Below are positions 17,459-26,306 of a stretch of DNA of 64,000 nucleotides, piece by piece. The notes under the pieces were generated by a model. That model made no database searches, had not been told where the DNA came from, and was given only the letters and a program-made list of their open reading frames with translations. Source of the stretch: GCA-001856825 sp038729485. Its GTDB lineage: Archaea > Thermoplasmatota > Thermoplasmata > Thermoplasmatales > GCA-001856825. How positions within the stretch are numbered: position 1 is the stretch's first letter; each line of letters opens with the position of its first letter. The stretch spans positions 124,001 through 188,000 of the forward strand of contig JAVYRX010000002.1 of NCBI GenBank assembly GCA_038729485.1. Direction: 5' to 3'. The position numbers and the translations under genes are program-made.

Positions 17459-18501
17459 ACTCCTCGCTTATCCCCCCAAATAAATTTGTGAAGCTGGGGC
17501 AATACTCTGATATTTAATCTTTCCTTTAATACTTTTTCTGCCAGTTCCTTGAGATTCTTACCCCCCTCCGGCTGGAAAATTATTTCACCGTCGAATGGAT
17601 ATTTTTCAATTATTGATTTTGAAAATTGGAAATCGTTATCATCCTCTATCACGAACTTTAGATAATCCTTCTTACCCAATAATTCAATGTTCTCGTAAAG
17701 ATTATGTTCGACCATGTTGGACGAAGGCGTCTTAATGTCCATAGAAATAATCATGTTATCTTCAGTTGGAACGTTTTCTATAGAAATAGAGCCGCTCGTC
17801 TCCAGTATGATTGTAAACTCATTGTCTAGTAGCCTATGCATTAGGGGGTAAACGTCCGGCTGGAGAAGCGGTTCCCCGCCAGTTATTGAAACTAGCTTAG
17901 TTCCGTATTGCTGAGCCTCTTGTATCAGATCGTCAACGCTTCTCTTATAACCGCCAGAGTATGAATACTTGGTATCGCAGTTGTGCGATGCAAACGGACC
18001 GGAAATGTAATTATGAGTTTCAGTCTCAAAATGATTTATTGTCCTGACACCTGAGTATTCGATTTTAACAACGAGATCCTTTTCAACCTTGATCTTTTCC
18101 CCTATGGCCACATCTCCCTCGTTTATCACTCTAATCTCTTTCCCTATCGATCTATCAGCTCTAACTGTCTGGGTCCCAGATACGTAAAAGGGATGTTCAG
18201 GCGTCACCACTATGCTTTTTCCCGATTCGGTGGTTATCTTGACCGTTTCTGATCTGGTCTTGATTGTGTTAAGTACCTTGGCTCTTTTAAACGTGCCGTT
18301 TGAGAAGCCGATTAGACGATCCCCCTTTTTAACATTGCGAGCCTTCTTCCATTTCATTTCATCGGTAAGTATTGGCTCTTCTCCGGCAGGGGTCCAAGTA
18401 CACCTGAGGTTGCATCCTGACAGCCGAATGAAGAAGGTGGGTTTACCTATATGAGGACCTTCGCCTTCCAATGAATAGAACGTCTCGATAATAGTGAGCA
18501 C
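17455..18501 (-). CDS. queE: 7-carboxy-7-deazaguanine synthase (QueE) precursor containing an intein
   Basis: A 348-residue radical-SAM precursor. The N-extein (1-36) runs from MLTIIETFYSLEGEG to SGCNLRCTW, residues 37-174 are an intein, and the C-extein (175-348) begins CDTKYSYSGG. Splicing would give a 210-residue QueE of normal length with an intact CxxxCxxC cluster motif, the SAM motif TGGEPL and the typical end LPQLHKFIW. QueE turns carboxy-tetrahydropterin into 7-carboxy-7-deazaguanine on the way to archaeosine in tRNA. It overlaps the AMMECR1 gene by 4 bases. Without splicing the cluster cysteines are split by 138 residues, so the precursor should be inactive. Confidence 0.95.
   Translation of the reverse strand: MLTIIETFYSLEGEGPHIGKPTFFIRLSGCNLRCTWTPAGEEPILTDEMKWKKARNVKKGDRLIGFSNGTFKRAKVLNTIKTRSETVKITTESGKSIVVTPEHPFYVSGTQTVRADRSIGKEIRVINEGDVAIGEKIKVEKDLVVKIEYSGVRTINHFETETHNYISGPFASHNCDTKYSYSGGYKRSVDDLIQEAQQYGTKLVSITGGEPLLQPDVYPLMHRLLDNEFTIILETSGSISIENVPTEDNMIISMDIKTPSSNMVEHNLYENIELLGKKDYLKFVIEDDNDFQFSKSIIEKYPFDGEIIFQPEGGKNLKELAEKVLKERLNIRVLPQLHKFIWGDKRGV
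17980..18393 (-). other. Mini-intein inside QueE, with Thr as its first residue
   Basis: A 138-residue intein. Block A reads TPAGEEPIL... NVKKGDRLIGF, matching the usual C-x-x-G-D-T-P-I-L start but with Thr at position 1. Block B is GKSIVVTPEHPFY, with the TxxH motif. Blocks F/G are the THNYI stretch and GPFASHN, ending in the required His-Asn, followed by extein Cys. No homing-endonuclease domain lies between B and F, so it is not self-mobile. The block F position that is usually Asp is Asn, and there is no block F Cys of the class 3 type. The boundaries restore CNLRC-TW-CDT exactly. Confidence 0.92.
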
Positions 18502-18531
18502 TTTAACTATATTACGGATCGGAATAAATCT

Positions 18532-19152
18532 TTACTGTGACTTCGAAAGAACCATTTCGCAATCAAACTTCTCAGAGGAAACGGTGTCCTTCTTTATGAG
18601 TTTATACGATGGAAGCATAGATCTTATGAGAGCGTCTTCGAAAGAACTGCAGAGAAGCTTTTCCTTATCAAGTGCGAGAGAGTAATAAATGCAATTATTC
18701 CTTTTAATTACGAGAGCACCGTCTTTCTCGAACGCAGTTGCCATACAGCCCAAACTGTTGTAAAAATTTATGAGCGCGGAGACGCCGTCAGCACTTCCTG
18801 GATTTTGGCTTGCTATTCTTTGCCCCGCTCTCTTGAGGAACTCCCTGACCCACTCGATACCGTTCTCCCTCGAAAGTTCGTCAAGGACAATCTTCAGAAG
18901 GAAATCATACCTTTTTGGAAAGAGATTCATTCCGTCGGCTGAGATATAGTACGTCTTCTTCGGTCTCCCGACTCCCGTTCTTATGAAACGAGATTCAACA
19001 TATCCCCTTCCTTCAAGAACGCTAAGATGTTCCCTTACCGCATTATTTCTGATGTTAAGCTTTCTAGCCAATTCGTAAATGCCTTTTGGACTTTCCAATA
19101 ATTCTTCCAAGATTCTTTGCTTGCTGTATCCAAGGGAGCTTATCTCTTCCAT
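18532..19152 (-). CDS. sufR: SufR-like iron-sulfur transcriptional regulator
   Basis: A 206-residue winged-helix regulator. Residues 10-75 form an ArsR/DeoR-like HTH (ELARKLNIRNNAVREHL) with the VGRPKKTYYIS wing typical of SufR. The C-terminal half has cysteines at 136, 154, 168 and 198; the spacing of the last three resembles the cluster-ligand cysteines of bacterial SufR. It is divergent from sufCBDSU across about 90 bases holding an inverted repeat. The likely job is iron-sulfur-dependent repression of that operon and of itself. Family membership is good; the cluster is inferred. Confidence 0.8.
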   Translation of the reverse strand: MEEISSLGYSKQRILEELLESPKGIYELARKLNIRNNAVREHLSVLEGRGYVESRFIRTGVGRPKKTYYISADGMNLFPKRYDFLLKIVLDELSRENGIEWVREFLKRAGQRIASQNPGSADGVSALINFYNSLGCMATAFEKDGALVIKRNNCIYYSLALDKEKLLCSSFEDALIRSMLPSYKLIKKDTVSSEKFDCEMVLSKSQ

Positions 19153-19164
19153 TTCATTAATAAG

Positions 19165-19194
19165 ATTGATTGGTCATATATAATTTTTATCAAT
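19165..19194. promoter_or_regulatory. Candidate SufR operator around the sufR TATA box
   Basis: Inverted arms ATTGAT (19165-19170) and ATCAAT (19189-19194) are separated by 18 bases; extending to 8 bases per arm gives 7 of 8 matches. Between them lies ATATATAAT (about 19176-19184), at the position of the TATA box for minus-strand sufR. Binding there would shut off sufR and possibly hinder sufC transcription. Confidence 0.4.
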
Positions 19195-19210
19195 TTAGAC
19201 AGTAAAAAAT

Positions 19211-19218
19211 GTTTAAAT
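19211..19218 (+). promoter_or_regulatory. TATA box of the suf operon
   Basis: GTTTAAAT is centred about 27 bases before the ATG at 19242. This both explains leaderless initiation and argues against the earlier in-frame ATGs at 19209 and 19227. Confidence 0.6.
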
Positions 19219-19241
19219 ATGATGGCATGATTAGTAAAATA

Positions 19242-20009
19242 ATGCCGACAGATATCCTCGAAATAAAGAATCTCAACGTTTCAATAGGACAAAAGGAAAT
19301 ATTAAAGGACGTCAGTATTATCGTGAAGTCTGGCGAAATACACGCTCTCATGGGTCCGAACGGAACTGGTAAGAGCACCCTCGCACAGACAGTCATTGGT
19401 AACCCAAAATATAAGGTGAACGGCGGCTCGATCCTCCTGAATGGGAAAAATCTAACAACACTTCAAATATATGAAAGAGCAAGGGAGGGCCTCTTCGTGG
19501 CCTTTCAGGAGCCGGTATCCGTACAGGGACTAAGGTTCATAAATTATCTGAGGACCGCATATACGTCCCTTCATCCGAATGAGAAGCTTGAATACAAGAA
19601 ATTTGTGGATGAGGTAAAGGAGCTTTTGGGTTATTTTGGGCTTGACAATAGTTTCATAGATAGGGGATTGAATGATGGCCTTTCCGGCGGGGAGAAGAAG
19701 AGGATGGAAGCATTGCAGATGCTCATGCTAAAACCAAAATTCATAATTCTGGACGAAATAGACTCTGGTCTTGACGTTGATGCTTTGCGTGTTGTCTCCA
19801 AGGCAATAGGCAGGGCTAGAGACAGTGGTGCGGGCGTAATAATCATAACTCATTACCAAAGAATTTTGGAGCATATCAAGCCAGATTTCGTCCATGTGCT
19901 GATAAATGGGAAGATCGCCGAGAGCGGTAAAGGTGAGCTTGCAAAGTTGATAGAAGAAAGGGGATATGACTACTATAGAGGTGGTGAAGTAGATGCAAAA
20001 ATTGAATGA
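19242..20009 (+). CDS. sufC: Fe-S cluster assembly ATPase SufC
   Basis: A 255-residue ABC-type ATPase of the SufBCD scaffold. It has Walker A GPNGTGKST, the Q loop VAFQEP, the signature LSGGEKKR, Walker B FIILDEIDSGLD and the switch His in THYQR, all typical of SufC. The start at 19242 (MPTDILEIK) is chosen from the TATA box position. It overlaps sufB by 17 bases. SufC drives assembly of clusters needed by radical-SAM and dehydratase enzymes such as QueE. Confidence 0.95.
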   Translation: MPTDILEIKNLNVSIGQKEILKDVSIIVKSGEIHALMGPNGTGKSTLAQTVIGNPKYKVNGGSILLNGKNLTTLQIYERAREGLFVAFQEPVSVQGLRFINYLRTAYTSLHPNEKLEYKKFVDEVKELLGYFGLDNSFIDRGLNDGLSGGEKKRMEALQMLMLKPKFIILDEIDSGLDVDALRVVSKAIGRARDSGAGVIIITHYQRILEHIKPDFVHVLINGKIAESGKGELAKLIEERGYDYYRGGEVDAKIE

Positions 20010-21417
20010 GAATAGTGTTGAGGAAGTAAAGAAAGTGAACGAAATCAAGTATGATTTCGTAACGAATGTTAAGCCTGCTTTCCAGACGGATAGAGGTCTG
20101 AGTAGGAAGATCGTAGAGGATATATCGAAGGAAAAGAAGGAGCCAGAATGGATGCGGAATATCCGTTTGAGAGCTCTTGATATCTTCCTGTCAAAGCCTG
20201 TTCCTACCTGGGGACCAGATCTATCGGAACTTAATTTCGACGAGATCACTTACTACATTAAACCCGAAGACAGGAAAGCGAACAACTGGGATGAAGTGCC
20301 TGAGGAGATTAAAAACACGTTTGAAAAACTTGGTGTCCCGGAGATGGAGAGGAAATACCTCTCAGGAAGCGTTGCACAGCTTCAGTCACAGGGGGTGTAC
20401 TCCAGACTAAAGAAACAGTGGGAAGAGAAGGGAGTTATATTCATGGATATGGACAGCGCCCTTCAAATGTATCCTGACATCGTTAAGGAACACTTCGGGA
20501 GGATTGTACCTCCTTCGGATAACAAATTTGCTGCCCTTAACACGGCTGTTTGGTCCGGAGGGTCTTTCTTGTACGTGCCTAGGGGAGTGCAACTTGACCT
20601 GCCCGTTCAGGCATACTTCAGGATGAATGGTGCGCTTGAAGGCCAATTTGAGAGGACTTTAATAATCGCAGAACCAGGTGCATCTGTTCATTATATAGAG
20701 GGATGCACGGCACCTACGTACAGTCAGTATTCCCTGCACGCTGCCATCGTTGAGGTATACGTTAAGGCGAATTCAAAAGTTAGATATACGTCAGTGCAGA
20801 ACTGGTCTGACAATATAATAAATGGCCCAACTAAGAGGGCGTGGGTAGAAGAAAATGCCAGGATGGAGTGGGTTCAGGGCTCCCTTGGATCAAAGATTAC
20901 CATGACTTATCCTTCATCAATACTCAGAGGAGAATATGCAAGCACATCCAACCTGAATGTTGCCCTAGCAATTGGACCCGTATGGAAAGACAATGGAGCA
21001 AAGGTCATCCATGCGGCTCCAAATACGAGCTCGAAGGTCGTAGCAAAGAGCATCTCGGGCAAGGGTGGAATGGCTGTATACAGGGGACAACTGAGAATTA
21101 ACAATGGAGCCTACAATTCAAAAGCGTCTGTGCAGTGCGATGCTCTTATACTTGATGATGTGTCGAAGAGCAATACCTATCCACACAATGAGGTTCTTGA
21201 ACAAGGCGCGGCCTTCTCCCATGAAGCTTCGGTCGGAAAGATATCAGAGGAGCAGGTAGATTACCTGATGAGCAGGGGCATAAGGGAAGAGGACGCAAGA
21301 TCTCTTATAGTTCTTGGTTTCCTCGACGACGTGCTCAAGGAAATACCGCTGGAATATTCTATAGAATTTAACAAGCTAGTAAAACTGGAAATGGGAAAGT
21401 ACGGTGCTGTGGGTTGA
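19993..21417 (+). CDS. sufB: Fe-S cluster assembly protein SufB
   Basis: A 474-residue scaffold subunit. It carries the long SufB-specific N-terminal region, the beta-helix core (WSGGSFLYVPRGV, GASVHYIEGCTAP) and the C-terminal NEVLEQGAAFSHEASVGKI stretch ending in MSRGIREEDA. The GCTAP cysteine corresponds to a conserved sulfur-handling site. It sits between sufC and sufD with overlaps on both sides. Confidence 0.96.
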   Translation: MQKLNENSVEEVKKVNEIKYDFVTNVKPAFQTDRGLSRKIVEDISKEKKEPEWMRNIRLRALDIFLSKPVPTWGPDLSELNFDEITYYIKPEDRKANNWDEVPEEIKNTFEKLGVPEMERKYLSGSVAQLQSQGVYSRLKKQWEEKGVIFMDMDSALQMYPDIVKEHFGRIVPPSDNKFAALNTAVWSGGSFLYVPRGVQLDLPVQAYFRMNGALEGQFERTLIIAEPGASVHYIEGCTAPTYSQYSLHAAIVEVYVKANSKVRYTSVQNWSDNIINGPTKRAWVEENARMEWVQGSLGSKITMTYPSSILRGEYASTSNLNVALAIGPVWKDNGAKVIHAAPNTSSKVVAKSISGKGGMAVYRGQLRINNGAYNSKASVQCDALILDDVSKSNTYPHNEVLEQGAAFSHEASVGKISEEQVDYLMSRGIREEDARSLIVLGFLDDVLKEIPLEYSIEFNKLVKLEMGKYGAVG

Positions 21418-22589
21418 GCTTCGAAGAGATTGTTCTGGAAAAGAAGAAAAAAGCTGAACAAATTCCGCTGCTAGCACAACACGACTCTCCGTCTGTCAAG
21501 AGCTACACCCCTATAAGAGACGAAGAAGTCGCGCCGCTCCTCAATACGAAGAAACTTGGGTGTGCAGGAATGCAAAGAAACGTGACAACGCATAACGGAT
21601 CTCCTTGCAGGTTATTTGCCAGGGGATCTTTTACATTCCTTCCCATTGATGAGGCAATAAAGGGCAATCTAGTAAAGGGGGAGGAGCTTTTCAATGAAGA
21701 ATACGATAAACTAAGCGCGATAAATCAAGGGTATTTTAACGACGGGTTCTATATAGGTATCCCTGAAAAATTCAACGATGAAAAGATGATGAGCATTCTT
21801 CATACCGGCGATACTGATTTCAATGCACGGAATTTAATAAAGATCGGAAAGAATTCATCCGTTAAAATCCTCGAAAATTTTGTAATGACTGGAAATGCAA
21901 GAGTATCGCACGGCACTGTGATAAGACTTGGGGAAAATTCTACTCTTGACTTATATCTCCTTGAGGATAGTGCCAGTACTGATCTCAGCTACATTGAAAG
22001 AACCATTATAATGCAAAGGTATTCTACTGTTAAGATACATCACTTGGCCCTTCCGGGAAGGAGGAGCATAAGCAGAATCCGTGTTATCCAGGAAGGGGAG
22101 CATGCGGAATCCAGATATTACGGGGCCGCAATCGGCAAAGGGAGCGAACATCTTGATTTGGAGGTCTATTCTGACCACAAGATTCCTCATGGAAGGAACG
22201 ACACTGTATTCAAGGCCATTCTTGGCGGTAAATCGTCACTCATATTCCGAGGGTTTATCAAGATAGAAGAAAAAGCCGAAGACGTGGAATCGTTCCTATT
22301 AGCCAACTTGCTCATCCTATCTGAGGAAGCGGTTGGAAATGCACTGCCGGTTCTAGAAATCTACAACGGGCAGGTAAAAGCGAAACATGGGGAGACTGTT
22401 TCCAACATTTCCGAAGACGAGATGTTTTATTTGATGAGCAGAGGGCTCGATACTATACAGGCGAAGAAGGCCATAATAGAAGGATTTATTAGTCCTGTGA
22501 TCTATCCTCTTCCAGAAGACATTTCAAGGAAATACCTTGAAATTGTTGAAGAAGTGGTTAGTAGTGATCAGCGTAAGCAAAATACGTGA
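21414..22589 (+). CDS. sufD: Fe-S cluster assembly protein SufD
   Basis: A 391-residue partner of SufB in the SufBC2D complex. The N-terminal half is poorly conserved, as usual. The C-terminal beta-helix contains YYGAAIGKG and HGETVSNISEDEMFYLMSRG, the SufD form of the family motif. It begins at TTG 21414, which overlaps the sufB stop (TTGA); GGTGCTGTGGG lies just upstream. Confidence 0.93.
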   Translation: MSFEEIVLEKKKKAEQIPLLAQHDSPSVKSYTPIRDEEVAPLLNTKKLGCAGMQRNVTTHNGSPCRLFARGSFTFLPIDEAIKGNLVKGEELFNEEYDKLSAINQGYFNDGFYIGIPEKFNDEKMMSILHTGDTDFNARNLIKIGKNSSVKILENFVMTGNARVSHGTVIRLGENSTLDLYLLEDSASTDLSYIERTIIMQRYSTVKIHHLALPGRRSISRIRVIQEGEHAESRYYGAAIGKGSEHLDLEVYSDHKIPHGRNDTVFKAILGGKSSLIFRGFIKIEEKAEDVESFLLANLLILSEEAVGNALPVLEIYNGQVKAKHGETVSNISEDEMFYLMSRGLDTIQAKKAIIEGFISPVIYPLPEDISRKYLEIVEEVVSSDQRKQNT

Positions 22590-23829
22590 TGATTTCCCGA
22601 TTTTGAAGAAGGAGATAAACGGAAAAAGAATAGTTTATTTGGATTCTACAGCAACCACGCAAAAACCCAGACAGGTAATCGATGCCATTGTGGATTATTA
22701 CGAAAATCTAAATGCCAACGTGCATAGGTCAGTTTATTGGCTTGGAGATCAGGCAACGGAGGCCTATGAAGGCTCGAGGAGGAAGGTTGCTGACTTCATC
22801 GGAGCCAAGAGCGAGGAAATCGTTTTCACCAGAAACACAACAGAGAGCATTAACCTGATATCCTTTTCTTTGGAGAACACGTTAAAAAAGGGAGACAGGA
22901 TTTTGATAACGTCTATGGAACACCACAGCAACATACTGCCATGGATGAGACTGGAAGAGAGGGGTATAATTTTAGATTATGTTGACTTCACTGATGAAGG
23001 CCTCCTCGATCTTGAAGATTTCAAAAGGAAACTTAAGAAAGAAACAAAGATCGTTTCCATCACACATGAATCTAACGTTCTTGGAACAATAAATCCTGTT
23101 GAGGAACTCGGTAAAATGGCCAAGGAAAACAGCTCTATTTTTATCGTAGATGCTGCTCAGTCTGTTCCGCACATGCCTTTCAAGATCAAGGAACAGTATG
23201 ACTTCGTTGCTTTTTCAGGGCATAAGATGTTGGGCCCGATGGGTATAGGAGTCTTATACGGGAAATACGAAAAGCTTGACAACATGCAACCCTTCAACAG
23301 GGGAGGGGAGATGATCAAGGACGTGGATTTTCATAGCGTTGTATTTGAGGATCCTCCGATAAAATTTGAGGCTGGAACGCCAAATGTCGAGGGGGCGGTC
23401 GGTCTTGCAGCTGCAGTAGATTACTTAAAGACCATTGGGATGGAAAATGTCAGAGAGCACGAGAAATATCTTACGTCCCTTACCCTTAGGGGCATCGAAG
23501 ATTTGAAGAACGTCGTATATTATGGACCAAGAGACCCTGGGAAAAGGGGCGGAGTCATCGCTTTCAACGTGAAGGGGGCAAGAAGCAGGGTGAAATATGA
23601 CCTTGAAAAAAGCAATCTAAGAGTTGAAGGCCTTTATCATTCACATGACATTGCCACCTTTCTTGATGGATCGAATATCTACGTAAGATCAGGACATCAC
23701 TGTGCAGAACCCCTTGCCCGTTCTCTAGGTTTGACTGGGACAGCCAGAGCTTCTTTTTACGTTTACAACGATGAGGACGACGCCATGGCGCTGTTGAAAG
23801 CCCTCGGTGAAATAGATGTACACAGATGA
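22564..23829 (+). CDS. sufS: Cysteine desulfurase SufS
   Basis: A group II PLP-dependent desulfurase of about 421 residues. The PLP lysine is in FSGHKMLGP, the persulfide cysteine in RSGHHCAEPL and the cofactor motif in SMEHHSN. It takes sulfur from cysteine and hands it to the scaffold, probably through SufU. The frame is open from a TTG at 22537, but the GTG at 22564 (MISVSKIRDDFP) puts the start close to the conserved region and is preferred. It overlaps sufD by 26 bases. Confidence 0.94.
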   Translation: MISVSKIRDDFPILKKEINGKRIVYLDSTATTQKPRQVIDAIVDYYENLNANVHRSVYWLGDQATEAYEGSRRKVADFIGAKSEEIVFTRNTTESINLISFSLENTLKKGDRILITSMEHHSNILPWMRLEERGIILDYVDFTDEGLLDLEDFKRKLKKETKIVSITHESNVLGTINPVEELGKMAKENSSIFIVDAAQSVPHMPFKIKEQYDFVAFSGHKMLGPMGIGVLYGKYEKLDNMQPFNRGGEMIKDVDFHSVVFEDPPIKFEAGTPNVEGAVGLAAAVDYLKTIGMENVREHEKYLTSLTLRGIEDLKNVVYYGPRDPGKRGGVIAFNVKGARSRVKYDLEKSNLRVEGLYHSHDIATFLDGSNIYVRSGHHCAEPLARSLGLTGTARASFYVYNDEDDAMALLKALGEIDVHR

Positions 23830-24172
23830 AGTGATGGACAGGTATGAAAATCCCGTTAAACGCGGGACACTGGAGAGCTTCAACGTGAAGATAGATGAGG
23901 CCTCTACAACTTGCGGAGATAGGATTATTCTGTACTTGAAACTGGAGAACGGCAAAATATCTGACATAAGCTGGGAAGGCGACGGCTGCATACTTTCCGT
24001 AGTTTCGACAGACTTGTTCTGCGAAAATTCCATTGGAAAGGAACTGAAAGACGTTGCAGGACAGGACGAGATGAAGTACGTGGATAATTTCCCAGTGAAG
24101 ATAACCCCGGGCAGGCTGAATTGTGTCCTGCTGCCACTTCGTGCTCTAAAAAGAGGCATCAAAGAAAAATAA
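23816..24172 (+). CDS. sufU: SufU-type sulfur acceptor / scaffold protein
   Basis: A 118-residue IscU-fold protein. Conserved residues are Cys33 in TTCGDR (with Asp35), Cys58 in GDGCILS and Cys103 in RLNCVLLPL, the three-Cys plus Asp zinc set of SufU. The short insertion of SufU relative to IscU appears reduced. It likely accepts persulfide from SufS by zinc-ligand swapping. It overlaps sufS by 14 bases and ends the suf run. Confidence 0.88.
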   Translation: MYTDEVMDRYENPVKRGTLESFNVKIDEASTTCGDRIILYLKLENGKISDISWEGDGCILSVVSTDLFCENSIGKELKDVAGQDEMKYVDNFPVKITPGRLNCVLLPLRALKRGIKEK

Positions 24173-24197
24173 ATTACTACCAAAGGATTGCACTTTG

Positions 24198-25091
24198 ATG
24201 CAGAACATATCTGAGCTTATCTCATCGGCAAAGAGAGGCAGCAGAAGGGACGTAGGGCGTCTCCTGACGATTATTGAGAATAGGAGCAAAGGATACAGGG
24301 AAATTCTTGATGAAATCAGCGGGAAGAGAGATGCATTCGTAATAGGCGTTACGGGACCGCCAGGAGTTGGCAAAAGTTCTCTTATTTCACGCCTCGCAAA
24401 AAAAATTTCAACCGGGGGAAGGATTGCAATAATAATGATCGATGCGTCTAGTCCTTTCACTGGAGGTTCCTTGTTGGGAAACAGGCTCAGACTCGAGGAA
24501 GAGGAGAACGTATACGTTAGAAGCATGGCTACAAGGGGATCAACCGGAGGGCTAAGCCTTGCCATTGGTGATTCAATAGATCTCCTCTCCTTTCTTGGTT
24601 TCAAGACCATAATAATTGAATCTGTGGGAACAGGCCAGGATGAGACTGATATACTTTACTATTCAGATCTAATTGCAATGGTTCTCTCTCCCGGTCTTGG
24701 CGATGAGATTCAGGCAATAAAAGCTGGTCAGATGGAAATTGGCGATTTCATCATTCTCAATAAGGCTGACAAACCTGAGGCATTCATAGCTGAGAAGGAA
24801 CTTATGGAAATTCTCAGCATACCTGACAAGGCAAAGAAACACAAACTCTTCAGGGTATCCTGCATTACCGGGGAAGGAATAGACGGTCTTGCAGATGCAA
24901 TAAAGAATGCGATACAGAAAGGACGGAATAAGGATAATTTAGTAGAGAAGGAAAAGGAGAGAATAAGAAGAGAGATAGACGCAATTCTGAAGTCTAATGA
25001 AAAGCTCATCGAACAGCTGGCCAAAAAGATCGTCATTGGAGAGATTTCCAGAGAGAGGGCCATCAAGGATCTTCTTGACTCATTCTCGTAA
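24198..25091 (+). CDS. meaB: MeaB/ArgK-family GTPase (methylmalonyl-CoA mutase chaperone)
   Basis: A 297-residue G3E GTPase that protects and reloads B12-dependent acyl-CoA mutases. Walker A GPPGVGKSS is at 53-61, followed by IDASSPFTGGSLLGNR, a VGTGQDE switch region and NKAD. The mutase itself is not in the window. A TTG one codon upstream is also in frame, but the ATG at 24198 is preferred. It lies 25 bases after sufU and may be cotranscribed. Its dependence on B12 fits the importer at 9-12 kb. Confidence 0.93.
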   Translation: MQNISELISSAKRGSRRDVGRLLTIIENRSKGYREILDEISGKRDAFVIGVTGPPGVGKSSLISRLAKKISTGGRIAIIMIDASSPFTGGSLLGNRLRLEEEENVYVRSMATRGSTGGLSLAIGDSIDLLSFLGFKTIIIESVGTGQDETDILYYSDLIAMVLSPGLGDEIQAIKAGQMEIGDFIILNKADKPEAFIAEKELMEILSIPDKAKKHKLFRVSCITGEGIDGLADAIKNAIQKGRNKDNLVEKEKERIRREIDAILKSNEKLIEQLAKKIVIGEISRERAIKDLLDSFS

Positions 25092-25208
25092 ATCCTGCGA
25101 AAGAAATTATAATTCTGAATCTTGCATTCGCAAGGGGTATTTAATTCAATGATTTCAGAAACTATTTGTAAGTGTACAACGATATACTTCCGCTAAGGTG
25201 ATCGTTTA

Positions 25209-26306
25209 ATGAAGGTTACTATAAGCTTGATTAAAGCGGATGTTGGCGGACTTGCGGGACATTCACGTGTTCATCCTCAGCTTAAGGACGAGGCTAAGTT
25301 AGTCCTTGAGCAGGCAAAAAATGAAGGAGTTTTAATTGATTATCACGTTACTTCTGTGGGGGACGACCTGCAGCTTATAATGACGCACAAACAAGGAATC
25401 GATAACGAACGCGTCCATAAACTCGCCTGGGATGCTTTTCTTAAGGCAACTGAGGTTGCAAAAAAATTGAAGCTCTATGGGGCGGGCCAGGATCTGCTGA
25501 AGGATTCATTTTCGGGGAATCTCAAGGGAATGGGCCCTGGCATTGCGGAGATGGAATTTGAAGAAAGGAAGAGCGAGCCTGTTGTTGCATTCATGATGGA
25601 TAAGACTGAGCCTGGAGCTTTCAATTTGCCGATATTTAAGATGTTCGCAGACCCGTTTAACACGCCTGGCCTCATAATAGATCCGGCCATGCACGATGGA
25701 TTTATTTTTGAAATATGGGATGTAGTGGCTCATAAAAAAATGATGCTTAGGGCCCCTGCTGAAACATATGACCTTCTCGCCCTAATAGGCTCGAAAAGCA
25801 GGTACATAATTAAGAGGGTATTTCCCTCTAAAAACGACAAGGAACCGGTGGCTGTAGTAAGCACGGACATTCTTCACGAGATTGCCGGGAAGTACGTCGG
25901 AAAGGACGATCCAGTTGCTTTGGTTAGAGCGCAGGCAGGGCTTCCGGCCATGGGGGAAATACTGGAGGCATTTTCATTCCCGCATCTTGTTTCTGGATGG
26001 ATGAGGGGAAGTCACAATGGGCCGCTTATGCCTGTTTCCATTCAGGATGCTACTCCTTCTAGATTCGACGGCCCTCCCAGAGTCATCGGCCTAGGGTTTC
26101 AACTAGCCGAGGGAAGGCTCATAGGCCCTGCAGACCTTCTCGGTGATAAAGCATTCGACGGAGCTAGGCAGCTTGCGGGACAAATTGCAGATTATCTGAG
26201 AAGAAATGGACCGTTTGAACCTCACAGGCTACCAGAAGCTGAGATGGAGTACACCTCACTGCCGGAGATACAGAAGAAACTTCAATCAAGAATGGTCGAC
26301 CTTTGA
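25209..26306 (+). CDS. fbp: Fructose 1,6-bisphosphate aldolase/phosphatase (archaeal bifunctional)
   Basis: A 365-residue archaeal FBPA/ase (class V) that condenses triose phosphates and then dephosphorylates the product in gluconeogenesis. Recognisable are the N-terminal TISLIKADVGGLAGHSRVHP, the metal-site VGDD and the late SGWMRGSHNGPLMP and RFDGPPRV motifs. Length is typical. It overlaps the next gene by 1 base (TGATG), which ties a putative regulator to gluconeogenesis. Pgk at 41-42 kb acts in the same route. Confidence 0.96.
   Translation: MKVTISLIKADVGGLAGHSRVHPQLKDEAKLVLEQAKNEGVLIDYHVTSVGDDLQLIMTHKQGIDNERVHKLAWDAFLKATEVAKKLKLYGAGQDLLKDSFSGNLKGMGPGIAEMEFEERKSEPVVAFMMDKTEPGAFNLPIFKMFADPFNTPGLIIDPAMHDGFIFEIWDVVAHKKMMLRAPAETYDLLALIGSKSRYIIKRVFPSKNDKEPVAVVSTDILHEIAGKYVGKDDPVALVRAQAGLPAMGEILEAFSFPHLVSGWMRGSHNGPLMPVSIQDATPSRFDGPPRVIGLGFQLAEGRLIGPADLLGDKAFDGARQLAGQIADYLRRNGPFEPHRLPEAEMEYTSLPEIQKKLQSRMVDL

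Noticed and set aside
18391..18402. Intein starting at the Cys of RCTW (Cys34) instead of Thr37
   Set aside because: Starting at Cys34 would remove Cys-Thr-Trp from the spliced QueE and leave only one of the first two cluster cysteines. Block A spacing also fits Thr37, not Cys34.
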